The notes under the pieces were generated by a model, which ran no database searches, was not told the origin of the DNA, and saw only the letters and a program-made list of their open reading frames with translations. From NCBI GenBank assembly GCA_964617665.1, contig CAZUAH010000015.1, positions 1 to 62,078 on the forward strand: a stretch of 62,078 nt of DNA. The letters run 5' to 3'. Within the stretch, counting starts at the first letter, position 1; each line of letters starts with the position of its first letter. Below, piece by piece: positions 36,159-43,592 of the stretch. This stretch comes from JADHUC01 sp964617665. Its GTDB lineage: Bacteria > Planctomycetota > Planctomycetia > Pirellulales > Pirellulaceae. The position numbers and the translations under genes are program-made.

Positions 36159-38491
36159 TCCAGCCGGCCAAGACCGTCCTTCTTCAATCCGTCACGAAGA
36201 TCGACCCACGTGAACTCTTCGAGGAAGGGCGGCAACTTCACGTCATCGGGCGCACCTGGCAACAGAACGGGAATGATGGGAACGATATTGCCCGTCTTCT
36301 TCTCGTTTACGAATCGGCGAAGGAGAGCCTTCATCTCCGGGTCTTGCCACGGGCCAATCCCGTCGTCTCCAACGCAAACCGCGGCCGATTTGCAGTTCGT
36401 AACAATTTCCTCAAGCGCGTCCTGCCACGACAACCCGGGACGCAATTCCCATTCATCGAGCCAAACCGTCATGCCGCGCTTCTTAAGTGCTTCGCCAAGC
36501 CGCTCAACGTCAGGTTTGTCTTTGCTGTTGTGGCTGAGGAATACGTCAAACGACATTTGTTGCTCCTTCGCCCTGGCCGCTCTCGGCGGTCGCTGTGTGT
36601 TCGTTGATTCTACGTCGTCATCGTCTTCTTGAGTCGAGCTTGCAGAAGTCAGGAATTCGGCCGCTTCGTTGAATGCTTCCAGCAACTCTCGCTCGAGTGG
36701 CTGAGGTGGAGTTGCGGCTATGTGGAGAAGGACCTCGTCGATGAGATTCCCAAGCCAAATCAGCGAGGTCCGGACGTCGTCTGGCCACCCGGATAATCGT
36801 ACCTCTCGTTTCGCCAAGTGCGGCGCCTTCCCGTACACTAGATTCGGTCCTTTCGGATCGAGGCGTCTCAATGCATCATCCAGATCATGGATTTCTTCTG
36901 GATATCGTCCCTCGCTGACGCCTGTAGGAAATCCGGGCAACGATGCGACTGATGCAAGATCGACAAACGGAACTTGTTTGGGCAACGCTTCCACCAATAC
37001 AGCGACGAGTTCGACTATGTGACTGACTGTTGGCTTGCTCGGTTCCAGCGGAACGCCTTTTGCCGCATCTGTCAAAGCTAGGGGTGTCGGGATCAACGGA
37101 TACCGCGTGAGAATTCCTTTCGCCAAGTCGGTGACGACCTGAAACGTCTCGGCGGCGCGGTAGTTGTACTCTTTGCCGTCTAGTTTGAAGTTCTGGTCGT
37201 CGCGTTCTGGTTCGGGATCGTGGAGGGGTTGCCAGACGTCGAGGGCTTCCTGTAGGAGTTGTTTGGCTTGGTCGATGAGTTTGCCGATTGTAGGGTGGGC
37301 ATTGCCCACGGCTTCTACGTTGATCGGGTTGAGCGTGCCGTTTTCGGTGGGCGGTGCCCACCCTACGGAGATGACCTCGCGGGCGGCTTGGAGCAGCAGA
37401 GCTTCGGCGCGGAGTTGGAGGCCGACAGGGATGGCCCAGGCGTAGCCGCATTCGGGGGCGCGGGCGGCTAGCAGTTGGGGTTGGCCGTTGGTGTCGTTGG
37501 CTGGGATGCCGTCGTCCAGGGCGATGCGGATGTCGTCCAGCGCCTCGCCCGCGTGGCCCTCCAGCAGGTGCAGCCGCGTCTGGGTCAGCAGCAGGTCGAT
37601 GTGATAGAGGCCGAAGCCGCAGTCGCGGGCGATTTTGCGGCCCTCGGCGATCGCGGCGCGCACCGAGTCGAGACGTTCCCAGAGTGGATCGTGTTCTTCA
37701 GTCTGTTGATCGTCCACGGCTGCAAGAGTCAAGATCGCACGGGTCAAACTAGACCAGCAGTGAACCTCCTTTCCGTCACGGACCACTCCCCATTCGCGTG
37801 CCCAGTCACACAATGCCGCGGCATTCGACAAATCGGATGCAGTCAGGCAAAGCTCGGCCAGAATCAACTTGCACTTCGGGATGTCCGGCTCTGTGTCGGG
37901 CGATCCAAAGTCCTCTGATTGACTTTCGATGTTCGACTCGGTGACTTCCCTGGCCTCTCCATGGCGCCCGAACCAGGTCAGCAAGAGCGCATACCGTATG
38001 CCATCACTGCTGAACAATGGCGTATCGCCGTACGTTCTGCGCACATGGCGCTGGCACTCGTGATAGTCGCTGAGTGACTCCTTGCAGCTACCTTTCAGCG
38101 CCCGAGCGTGAGCGCGGAACGCATATGAGTCCCAACGCTCGGATGCGTCTTTGCCGCGTTTCGCGAATTCTAAGGCGGTGCCTGCGTTTGCGAGCCCGTC
38201 GGTCAGCCGCCCCGAATGCAGTTGAACTTCGCAAATATTCTGACCGACCGCGGACACTGTCTTCCAGTCCTTCCGTTTCACCGCAATATCGCGACAAGCT
38301 TCGTAGCACTTTTCGGCGTCGGCGATTCGCCCCAGTTCGCTCAGGTAGAGCGCGAACTCGTTGATAAACAGCGCCTGTTCGCCCTTGGGAAGGCTGAGAA
38401 GCGGAAGTTCAATACGCGTACCTTCGTGCCTATCAACTCTGCTTCCGCCGATGTCGCCGAAGGATGATGCGATTCCCTCCCGGCTGCGCAC
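36125..38491 (-). CDS. TPR-TIR half of a split STAND NTPase-TPR-TIR protein (788 aa)
   Basis: The region from about residue 25 to 420 is helical and TPR-like (INEFALYLSELGRIADAEKC, AGTALEFAKRGKDASERWD). Residues 646-788 are a TIR domain: SFDVFLSHNSKDKPDVERLG, then the WLDEWELRPGLSW motif with the candidate NADase Glu, and WVDLRDG. The frame is the same as the NTPase ORF upstream: 27 codons and one TAG separate them. The apparent GTG start at 38491 is therefore probably not native. A planctomycete palindrome is inserted in frame at residues about 375-401. TIR domains in such proteins usually cleave NAD+ or signal on infection; that role is inferred. Confidence 0.75.
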   Translation of the reverse strand: MRSREGIASSFGDIGGSRVDRHEGTRIELPLLSLPKGEQALFINEFALYLSELGRIADAEKCYEACRDIAVKRKDWKTVSAVGQNICEVQLHSGRLTDGLANAGTALEFAKRGKDASERWDSYAFRAHARALKGSCKESLSDYHECQRHVRRTYGDTPLFSSDGIRYALLLTWFGRHGEAREVTESNIESQSEDFGSPDTEPDIPKCKLILAELCLTASDLSNAAALCDWAREWGVVRDGKEVHCWSSLTRAILTLAAVDDQQTEEHDPLWERLDSVRAAIAEGRKIARDCGFGLYHIDLLLTQTRLHLLEGHAGEALDDIRIALDDGIPANDTNGQPQLLAARAPECGYAWAIPVGLQLRAEALLLQAAREVISVGWAPPTENGTLNPINVEAVGNAHPTIGKLIDQAKQLLQEALDVWQPLHDPEPERDDQNFKLDGKEYNYRAAETFQVVTDLAKGILTRYPLIPTPLALTDAAKGVPLEPSKPTVSHIVELVAVLVEALPKQVPFVDLASVASLPGFPTGVSEGRYPEEIHDLDDALRRLDPKGPNLVYGKAPHLAKREVRLSGWPDDVRTSLIWLGNLIDEVLLHIAATPPQPLERELLEAFNEAAEFLTSASSTQEDDDDVESTNTQRPPRAARAKEQQMSFDVFLSHNSKDKPDVERLGEALKKRGMTVWLDEWELRPGLSWQDALEEIVTNCKSAAVCVGDDGIGPWQDPEMKALLRRFVNEKKTGNIVPIIPVLLPGAPDDVKLPPFLEEFTWVDLRDGLKKDGLGRLEWGITGVKPNP
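36554..36568 (-). promoter_or_regulatory. Internal ribosome-binding site and start codon at the TIR domain
   Basis: On the minus strand AAGGAG (36568-36563) is followed by a 6-nt spacer CAACAA and ATG (36556-36554), which is exactly the first Met of the TIR domain. A separate 143-aa TIR protein could be translated from here. Confidence 0.45.
37291..37367. repeat. Dispersed palindromic repeat, family B, inside the TPR-TIR CDS
   Basis: Arms GTAGGGTGGGCATTGCCCAC and GTGGGCGGTGCCCACCCTAC face each other across 37 bp. The 77-bp element is in frame and encodes SVGWAPPTEN ... VGNAHPTIG, a signature of this planctomycete repeat when translated. Confidence 0.85.
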
Positions 38492-38572
38492 CGCGCCAAG
38501 AAAGTAATTCGGCGGACGGTTGTCCGTGAAGACGCTGCAAATCCGGGCTCCGCGCTCATACGCGCCAAGCCT

Positions 38573-40045
38573 CTATCCAAGGTTGTCAAATCCTCCGATG
38601 CGATGCCAGTAGATCTCCCAAGCCCTGGCAACGCGACCGGACTGGAGCGTGTGGTGGACGATCTCTTCCATCAGGTCGAGCGTGGCGGGATCGGACGGGT
38701 TCGTGCTGGGGGCGTCGACGAGAGAGACTTCCAGTCCTTTTCGCACGGCTTCGTGACCCGCCAGCGCCGCGTCGCGGCTGATGCCGCTCAGGAAACCGTC
38801 GCGCACCGCGGGGTGGATGGAGTAAAGAGTCGAGAGCGAAGCCGGTAGGCCGGACCGAGCGGAGCGACGTTCCGGCGATTCCTCGTCGGTGCCGGAGCTT
38901 CGCTTCGCTTGATCCGGCCTACTTGTCGCCTCCACAATCCGCATTCGCACGAGCCAGTCGAGCTTGCTTTGGAGTTGCTCGGCGTTCAGGGCGGCGAGGG
39001 CCTGGCCGGAGACTTCGACCGCCTGCTCGCCCGTGAAGACCGCGGCGAGCGCCAGCGCGTCCACGCCGAGGCGGAACAGGCAGATGCGTTCCAGCAGCGC
39101 CATCGCGGCCTCGTCCTTTTGCAGCATCGCGTCGCGGTAGTGCTCGGCGATGCGGGCGAAGCGATAGCCCTGTCGCAAAACCTCGCGCTGGTCCTCATCC
39201 AACTCGTCCTGCTCGTGCTGGAGTCCAGCCTTTAGGCTGTCTTCTGCCGAGCCGGCTAAAGCCGGGACTCCAACGGAGAGATCCAGCGGCGTCGCCGGAT
39301 CGCCCTGGCCGTACTCGGCGATGTAGCCGCCCGCGAAATCCACCGTCAGGGCGTGCCGGCCGCACTGATGGACGATCGGTTCAAGCTGCGGGGCGGCACC
39401 GTGCACGCCACGGTCCTTCAACAACTGCACACCCGCAGCGATGTCGATCTGGTTGACCGGAATCGGATGAAAGAAGCGAGGGTTTCTGTCTCGAAGGTCG
39501 GCCAACGGAAAACGCGATGTGACCAGCACGCTGAGTTCCGCGAAGTTTCCGCTGGCCAGTTGGTTCAGGAAGTCCCGCAACCTGGGGCTGTGCAGGCGGC
39601 CAAACTCGCCACGCTGCCCGTCGTCCTGCACTCGCTCCAGTCCGTCGAGCACGATCAGACCCTGCCTTTGCTGCAGCATGAACAGCATCTGCCCGATCGC
39701 CAGCAGCGTCCCGACTCGCGGCGTGCCTTCCAGCCACATCTGCAACGACTCGAAAAACGCGTCGGCGTTGGGAGCGTCGTAGAACGAGAAGACGAACGTG
39801 CTGTGCGGCGTCGGCAGCGACGGATCCTTGTCCACCTGCGGGTCAACCGGCAGCCCGCCGGGCAGCCTCCTGAGAAACCGCTCGGCCACCGCCGTCTTCC
39901 CGGCTCCGCCCATGCCGATCAATGCACACACGCCGCGGCCGCCGCGTCGCCACCAGTCACAGACATCGTCGAGTTGCGGCCGATGCTGCCAGTCGCGGGC
40001 TCGCAGGAGGGGGTGGACGAAATAGTTGTTTTCAGGCGTGGCCAT
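38573..40045 (-). CDS. NB-ARC/STAND NTPase half of the split protein (490 aa)
   Basis: Walker A is GMGGAGKT (44-51), Walker B LIVLDGLERV (129-138) and the sensor-like VLVTSRF (172-178). After the ATPase core the protein has winged-helix-like and helical segments, then ARAWEIYWHRIGGFDNLG immediately before a TAG. Past that TAG the same frame continues RLGAYERGARIC into the TPR-TIR ORF, so this is the N-terminal part of a 1306-codon gene. Two more palindromes are in frame at residues about 258-276 and 375-401. STAND ATPases switch on effector domains after sensing a trigger; here the effector would be TIR. The Lys and Asp of the P-loop are intact. Confidence 0.8.
   Translation of the reverse strand: MATPENNYFVHPLLRARDWQHRPQLDDVCDWWRRGGRGVCALIGMGGAGKTAVAERFLRRLPGGLPVDPQVDKDPSLPTPHSTFVFSFYDAPNADAFFESLQMWLEGTPRVGTLLAIGQMLFMLQQRQGLIVLDGLERVQDDGQRGEFGRLHSPRLRDFLNQLASGNFAELSVLVTSRFPLADLRDRNPRFFHPIPVNQIDIAAGVQLLKDRGVHGAAPQLEPIVHQCGRHALTVDFAGGYIAEYGQGDPATPLDLSVGVPALAGSAEDSLKAGLQHEQDELDEDQREVLRQGYRFARIAEHYRDAMLQKDEAAMALLERICLFRLGVDALALAAVFTGEQAVEVSGQALAALNAEQLQSKLDWLVRMRIVEATSRPDQAKRSSGTDEESPERRSARSGLPASLSTLYSIHPAVRDGFLSGISRDAALAGHEAVRKGLEVSLVDAPSTNPSDPATLDLMEEIVHHTLQSGRVARAWEIYWHRIGGFDNLG
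38845..38922. repeat. Dispersed palindromic repeat, family C, inside the STAND CDS
   Basis: Arms GTAGGCCGGACCGAGCGGAG... and ...CTTCGCTTGATCCGGCCTAC are imperfect inverted copies of about 32 bp around a short loop. The 78-bp element is in frame and encodes a Ser/Arg/Asp-rich stretch (SRPDQAKRSSGTDEESPERR) foreign to the domain. Confidence 0.82.
39219..39272. repeat. Dispersed palindromic repeat, family D, inside the STAND CDS
   Basis: Arms TGGAGTCCAGCCTTTAGGCT and AGCCGGCTAAAGCCGGGACTCCA-type sequence are inverted over 54 bp. In frame it encodes VGVPALAGSAEDSLKAGLQ, the usual translation of this repeat family. Confidence 0.82.
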
Positions 40046-40179
40046 CGTGAGCTATTAGTGGATTCTGGCAGGATTGGGTCTCGATGACTTTGGCTCAACG
40101 CAAGCCCTTATTCTACGCCGAGAAGATCCCCGCACAATTGGGTGCAGGGTGAGTTTCTTGGAGAACGCCAGTACCCGCC

Positions 40180-40239
40180 GTAGACGAAGTCGCCAAGACT
40201 TTCGGCTGGCCATCGAAACTCTTGGCGAGTTTCGCTATT
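40180..40239. repeat. Dispersed palindromic repeat, family A (copy 2)
   Basis: GTAGACGAAGTCGCCAAGAC at the left and GAAACTCTTGGCGAGTTTCG at the right share the core of the copy at 34362-34429. It lies in the 516-bp region between the STAND gene and the decarboxylase-family gene, which otherwise holds only the MITE-like element next to it. Confidence 0.75.
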
Positions 40240-40256
40240 GTGTTTTGTTTAACTTC

Positions 40257-40406
40257 GAGGTCGTGTAGCTTAGAAATGTAATCACCCTCCCGCGGCGAGC
40301 GGGAGGGCCGCGCACGGAACCCTCTCCGAGCCGTGGGCTCGACTCTCCCAGAGAAGGAGTGAAGATAGACGCGAGCCAGGAAACAAAATAGAAGCTGCAC
40401 GACCTC
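40257..40406. repeat. MITE-like element, left copy (150 bp)
   Basis: Terminal inverted repeats GAGGTCGTGTAGCTT and AAGCTGCACGACCTC match at 14 of 15 positions. The inside has two strong hairpins: CCCTCCCGC/GCGGGAGGG and CCCTCTCCGAGCC/GGCTCGACTCTCCC. A related copy in the opposite orientation is at 41737-41906, on the other side of the decarboxylase-family gene. No transposase gene is present. Confidence 0.8.
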
Positions 40407-40561
40407 ATCAGAGTCAAGTTGTGTCATGACTTGAGGAGCCGTATGAGAGATCATGTACGGATCTGTGGGAGCCCCCAGAACCAAGCTTCAACGGAGCACG
40501 ATTGTTGGAGTTCACGTTTCAGTCGGAAAAGAAGACCTGCAGGAAAGAGAGCGTTTGCACG

Positions 40562-41701
40562 ATGGCTGACATGAGTATCCGTGAGAGGATCATGGCTGCG
40601 AGCCTGAAGAAAGGGACAGACCGCCTGCCTTTCTTCCACTATTGGAGGCACAGCCAGATCGGTTGGGCAGAACGAGAATGCCGCAACCGTGGCATGGGCA
40701 TGTGCTGGGTCAGGCCATGTCACGTTGAGAAGATGCACGGGGTTAAGATAACCGAGCGGCGGAGCTCTTCGGGTGGATTCGCCCTCGTGCATCGAACGTA
40801 CAGAACGCCCGTTGGCGAGGTCTCGGAGGTGGAAAGCCGTGAGCCGGGCGTCGGCCAATGGCACGCTCAGCGAAGCTGGAAAGACGTGACGCCCTGGCTG
40901 ACGGAACGCATGATCAAGGGGCCGGAAGACTACAAAGTCGTCAAGTACATGGTCGAGAACACCGAGTACATGGCCGACTACTTCCCCATCGAACAAGCCA
41001 TGGATTGGTTGGGCGAGGATGGTGTGGTCCTCAGTTGGGTGCCTCATTCACCGATGCAGATGCTGATGATCAACTGGGTCGGCAGCGAAGAAGGCCGGTT
41101 CTTCTATCATCACGCAGACTATCCCGATCTGGTCGAAGACCTCTACGTTGCTCTGTGCAAGAGTCGCGAACCGTTACACGAAATCGCCGCAAGAGCACCC
41201 GCGCCCGTCGTCCTGTGCGGGGACAATCTCGACGGAGCCCTGGTCAGCCCGAAGTTGTTCGAGACCTACTTCATGCCCGTATACGAACAACAGGGCACGA
41301 CCCTGCACGAGTATGGCAAGCTAATGGCAGTACACATGGATGGCCGGTTGAAGATTCTGAAAGACCTGATTGCCAAGACGCCAGTCGATATCGTCGAGGC
41401 GTTTCATCCGCCGCCGATGGGCGATGTACCGATCGGCGAAGCGCTCACCACGTGGCCGGACAAAGCGATCTGGGTCGGATTTCCGGGTTCCGTGTACGCC
41501 CTTGGGCCCAAGGCAACCAATGATTTCGCGGTATCCTTCCTAAGAGAGATCGGCGAGGAGCAAAGGGTAGCCGTCGCCATGTCCACGGAGAACCTCGTGT
41601 CGAACGAGAACCTCATCGCGCTGACCGAAGTATTGGAGCACGCAAGCCACCCATTGACAGTCGAGAAGATCGACGGCATCAAGAACGCCCTCGCGAAGTG
41701 A
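40562..41701 (+). CDS. Uroporphyrinogen decarboxylase (URO-D) superfamily protein
   Basis: 379 aa from ATG 40562; the longer frame from 40502 is not preferred because MADMSIRERIMAASLKKGTD matches the family start and a purine-rich AGGAAAGAGAG lies upstream. Family features include DRLPFFHYW, a barrel with LCGDNLDGALVSPKLFETYF, VHMDGRLKILKDLIA and VEAFHPPPMGDVPI. Members related to MtaA are cobalamin-linked methyltransferases rather than haem enzymes. The position, far from any haem genes and next to sugar genes, argues for that type. It is flanked by inverted MITE-like copies and may be a small mobile cargo. Confidence 0.8.
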   Translation: MADMSIRERIMAASLKKGTDRLPFFHYWRHSQIGWAERECRNRGMGMCWVRPCHVEKMHGVKITERRSSSGGFALVHRTYRTPVGEVSEVESREPGVGQWHAQRSWKDVTPWLTERMIKGPEDYKVVKYMVENTEYMADYFPIEQAMDWLGEDGVVLSWVPHSPMQMLMINWVGSEEGRFFYHHADYPDLVEDLYVALCKSREPLHEIAARAPAPVVLCGDNLDGALVSPKLFETYFMPVYEQQGTTLHEYGKLMAVHMDGRLKILKDLIAKTPVDIVEAFHPPPMGDVPIGEALTTWPDKAIWVGFPGSVYALGPKATNDFAVSFLREIGEEQRVAVAMSTENLVSNENLIALTEVLEHASHPLTVEKIDGIKNALAK

Positions 41702-41736
41702 CGCGGGGCGCTTCAAGACTTCGCTCCCTCTCCACG

Positions 41737-41906
41737 GAGGTCGTGCAGCTCTTACGTTGGTTCGTGGTTTGCGCTTATCCTAACTCTCCCTCTGGGAGAG
41801 TCGAGCCGAAGGCTCGGAGAGGGCTCTGCGCCCTACCCTCCCCGGGCCTTCGGCCCGACCCTCCCGCGTGCGGGAGGGTGAAATTGCGTCTAAGCCGCAC
41901 GAGCTC
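41737..41906. repeat. MITE-like element, right copy (170 bp, inverted)
   Basis: Its reverse complement aligns with the left copy along its whole length: GAGCTCGTGCGGCTTAGA at one end, CCCTCCCGC...GCGGGAGGG, CCCTCTCCGAGCC...GGCTCGACTCTCCCAGAG, and GCTGCACGACCTC at the other. It has about 20 bp more in the middle, including an additional CCCTCCCCGGGCC hairpin. Confidence 0.8.
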
Positions 41907-41953
41907 TTTGGAGAGAAAGGACTCGCGGGACTATCGCTACAAGATCGAGGTAA

Positions 41954-43357
41954 TCAGGTCAGCCATTTCGTTCGGTATTCGGTGTGAACGAACTGGGCGG
42001 CTTCGGGCACGTTGGTGGCTTCCATTTTCTCGCCGTCCCAGTCCAGACTCTTGCCGGCGCGGATGCCGACTACGCCTGCCAGGCCGATCTCGGTGAGCTT
42101 GCCACCAGTGTCGAAGTCCGAAAACGTCTCGCCCTCTCCGCGGCAGGCGTCGAGCCATTCTTTGCCGTGGTTTGGGTTTCGCGGAAGGGTCTTAGGAATG
42201 TCCTTGGTGGCTTCGTGGCGGAGCACGTCGCTCAGGCCGGGTTCGTCCTCCAGACGGATCTTGCCGCCTGTGTTCCAGTGACTGGTGTGGATGCAGCCCT
42301 TGTCGCCGAGGATCAACAGGCCGTTGGGCACCTTGTCTCCATAGACATCGCTCATAGGCTGCAGCGCCTCGGCCGGAGGCTTGCCACTGCCCTGCCAGTG
42401 CAGAATGACGGGCGGGAGGTCGCCGCGCGCGGGGAAGTGGAACTCGACCGCGGCCTTATCGGCGATCTGCCTGCCGTCCTGCATGTTGACGACGATCTTG
42501 TTGGGATAGTCCAAGTCGAGTGCCCGCATGGGCAGATTGATTGCGTGACAGCAGAAATCGGCCAAGCCGCCGTTGCCGAAGTCGAACCAGCCTCGCCACC
42601 GGAAAGGATGATAAACTTCTTTCTTGAACGGACGCATGGCCGACGGCCCGACCCACAAATCCCAGTTGAAGCCATCGGGAATGGGATCTTCGCCCTCCGC
42701 GTTGCCTTCCTTTGCCGTAACACCGATGCCCCACTGGTAGATCTCGCGGATCTGCCCCAGCGCGCCGGCCCGGATTACCTCTGTGCAGCGGCGAAGTGAC
42801 TCGCTAGCGCTGCCCTGGTTGCCCATCTGGGTGACGACGTTTGCGGTGCGCGACAGCTCGCGCAGTTCGCGTGCTTCGGCCACGCTGTGCGTTAGCGGCT
42901 TCTCGCAGTAGACGTGTTTGCCGGCTTTCATGAACACTTTGCATAGGTGGGCATGCCAATGGTCAGGCGTAGCGACCAGTACGGCGTCGAAACTTGACGC
43001 ATCGTCGAGCAACCGGCGATAGTCCTCATACGCCTTGGCGCCCTTGGTCGCCTCGCCACCGGATCGTTCGGCATCACCCCGAGCATTATCAATCATACCC
43101 TGATCCGGATCGCACAGGGCCACGAGATTGGCGCCGGACAGCAAGCCCCTCATCACGCCACGCCCTTGCCCGCCGCAACCGACGACGGCAAGGTTCAGCT
43201 TATTGTTGGCGGCCGTCGATTTGGGCTCAGCACCCGACAAAATCAGCGGCCGGCCGAACGCCACCGCTCCCAGTGCCGCCCCTGACTTCTTGAGGAAACT
43301 ACGCCGCGAAGGGTGATTTCGCTTGACGGACATGCACTCCAACAGACTACTCTTCAT
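41954..43357 (-). CDS. Tat-exported Gfo/Idh/MocA family oxidoreductase (467 aa)
   Basis: ATG 43357 was chosen because AGGAGAACGACG lies directly upstream; the frame to 43450 has no such site. The twin-arginine signal is SRRSFLKKSGAALGAVAFG. The Rossmann motif is VVGCGGQGRG, followed by VLVATPDHWH and the EKP motif (VYCEKPLTHS), then CCHAINLPMRALDL. It resembles the other oxidoreductase at 21480-22778 in plan. It is the last gene on the minus strand after the GH29-like gene, with a 235-bp gap. Confidence 0.9.
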   Translation of the reverse strand: MKSSLLECMSVKRNHPSRRSFLKKSGAALGAVAFGRPLILSGAEPKSTAANNKLNLAVVGCGGQGRGVMRGLLSGANLVALCDPDQGMIDNARGDAERSGGEATKGAKAYEDYRRLLDDASSFDAVLVATPDHWHAHLCKVFMKAGKHVYCEKPLTHSVAEARELRELSRTANVVTQMGNQGSASESLRRCTEVIRAGALGQIREIYQWGIGVTAKEGNAEGEDPIPDGFNWDLWVGPSAMRPFKKEVYHPFRWRGWFDFGNGGLADFCCHAINLPMRALDLDYPNKIVVNMQDGRQIADKAAVEFHFPARGDLPPVILHWQGSGKPPAEALQPMSDVYGDKVPNGLLILGDKGCIHTSHWNTGGKIRLEDEPGLSDVLRHEATKDIPKTLPRNPNHGKEWLDACRGEGETFSDFDTGGKLTEIGLAGVVGIRAGKSLDWDGEKMEATNVPEAAQFVHTEYRTKWLT

Positions 43358-43592
43358 CGTCGTTCTCCTAGCCAACATCTCGCATTTACGGTGAGCCTGG
43401 CACCGACTCAGGCTCGTTTGGCCGTCTATCTTACCAAGACCAGTCGACAACCTCGACCACCGAACCAGTAGTTGCAGGGTGGGCAGAGCTGACCGTGGGC
43501 ATGTGCTGTGATTCGCCGATGATTCTCTGTGGTGCCGGGGGGCCGTGAAACGGGCATGCGATCAGCAGCGGTTGGCACTGTGAACGTCCGGT

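Noticed and set aside
36125..36200. Extension of the frameshifted gene upstream into the TIR gene
   Set aside because: The residues there (for example SQQAAPSAAG) are the antisense-frame product of the TIR end and palindrome-like sequence, not a credible N-terminus.
40502..40561. Longer N-terminus of the URO-D family gene
   Set aside because: The extra 20 residues do not resemble the family, and a better start with a purine-rich upstream region is at 40562.
40257..41906. Insertion sequence with transposase
   Set aside because: The enclosed gene is a URO-D family enzyme with no transposase motif; only the ends look mobile.
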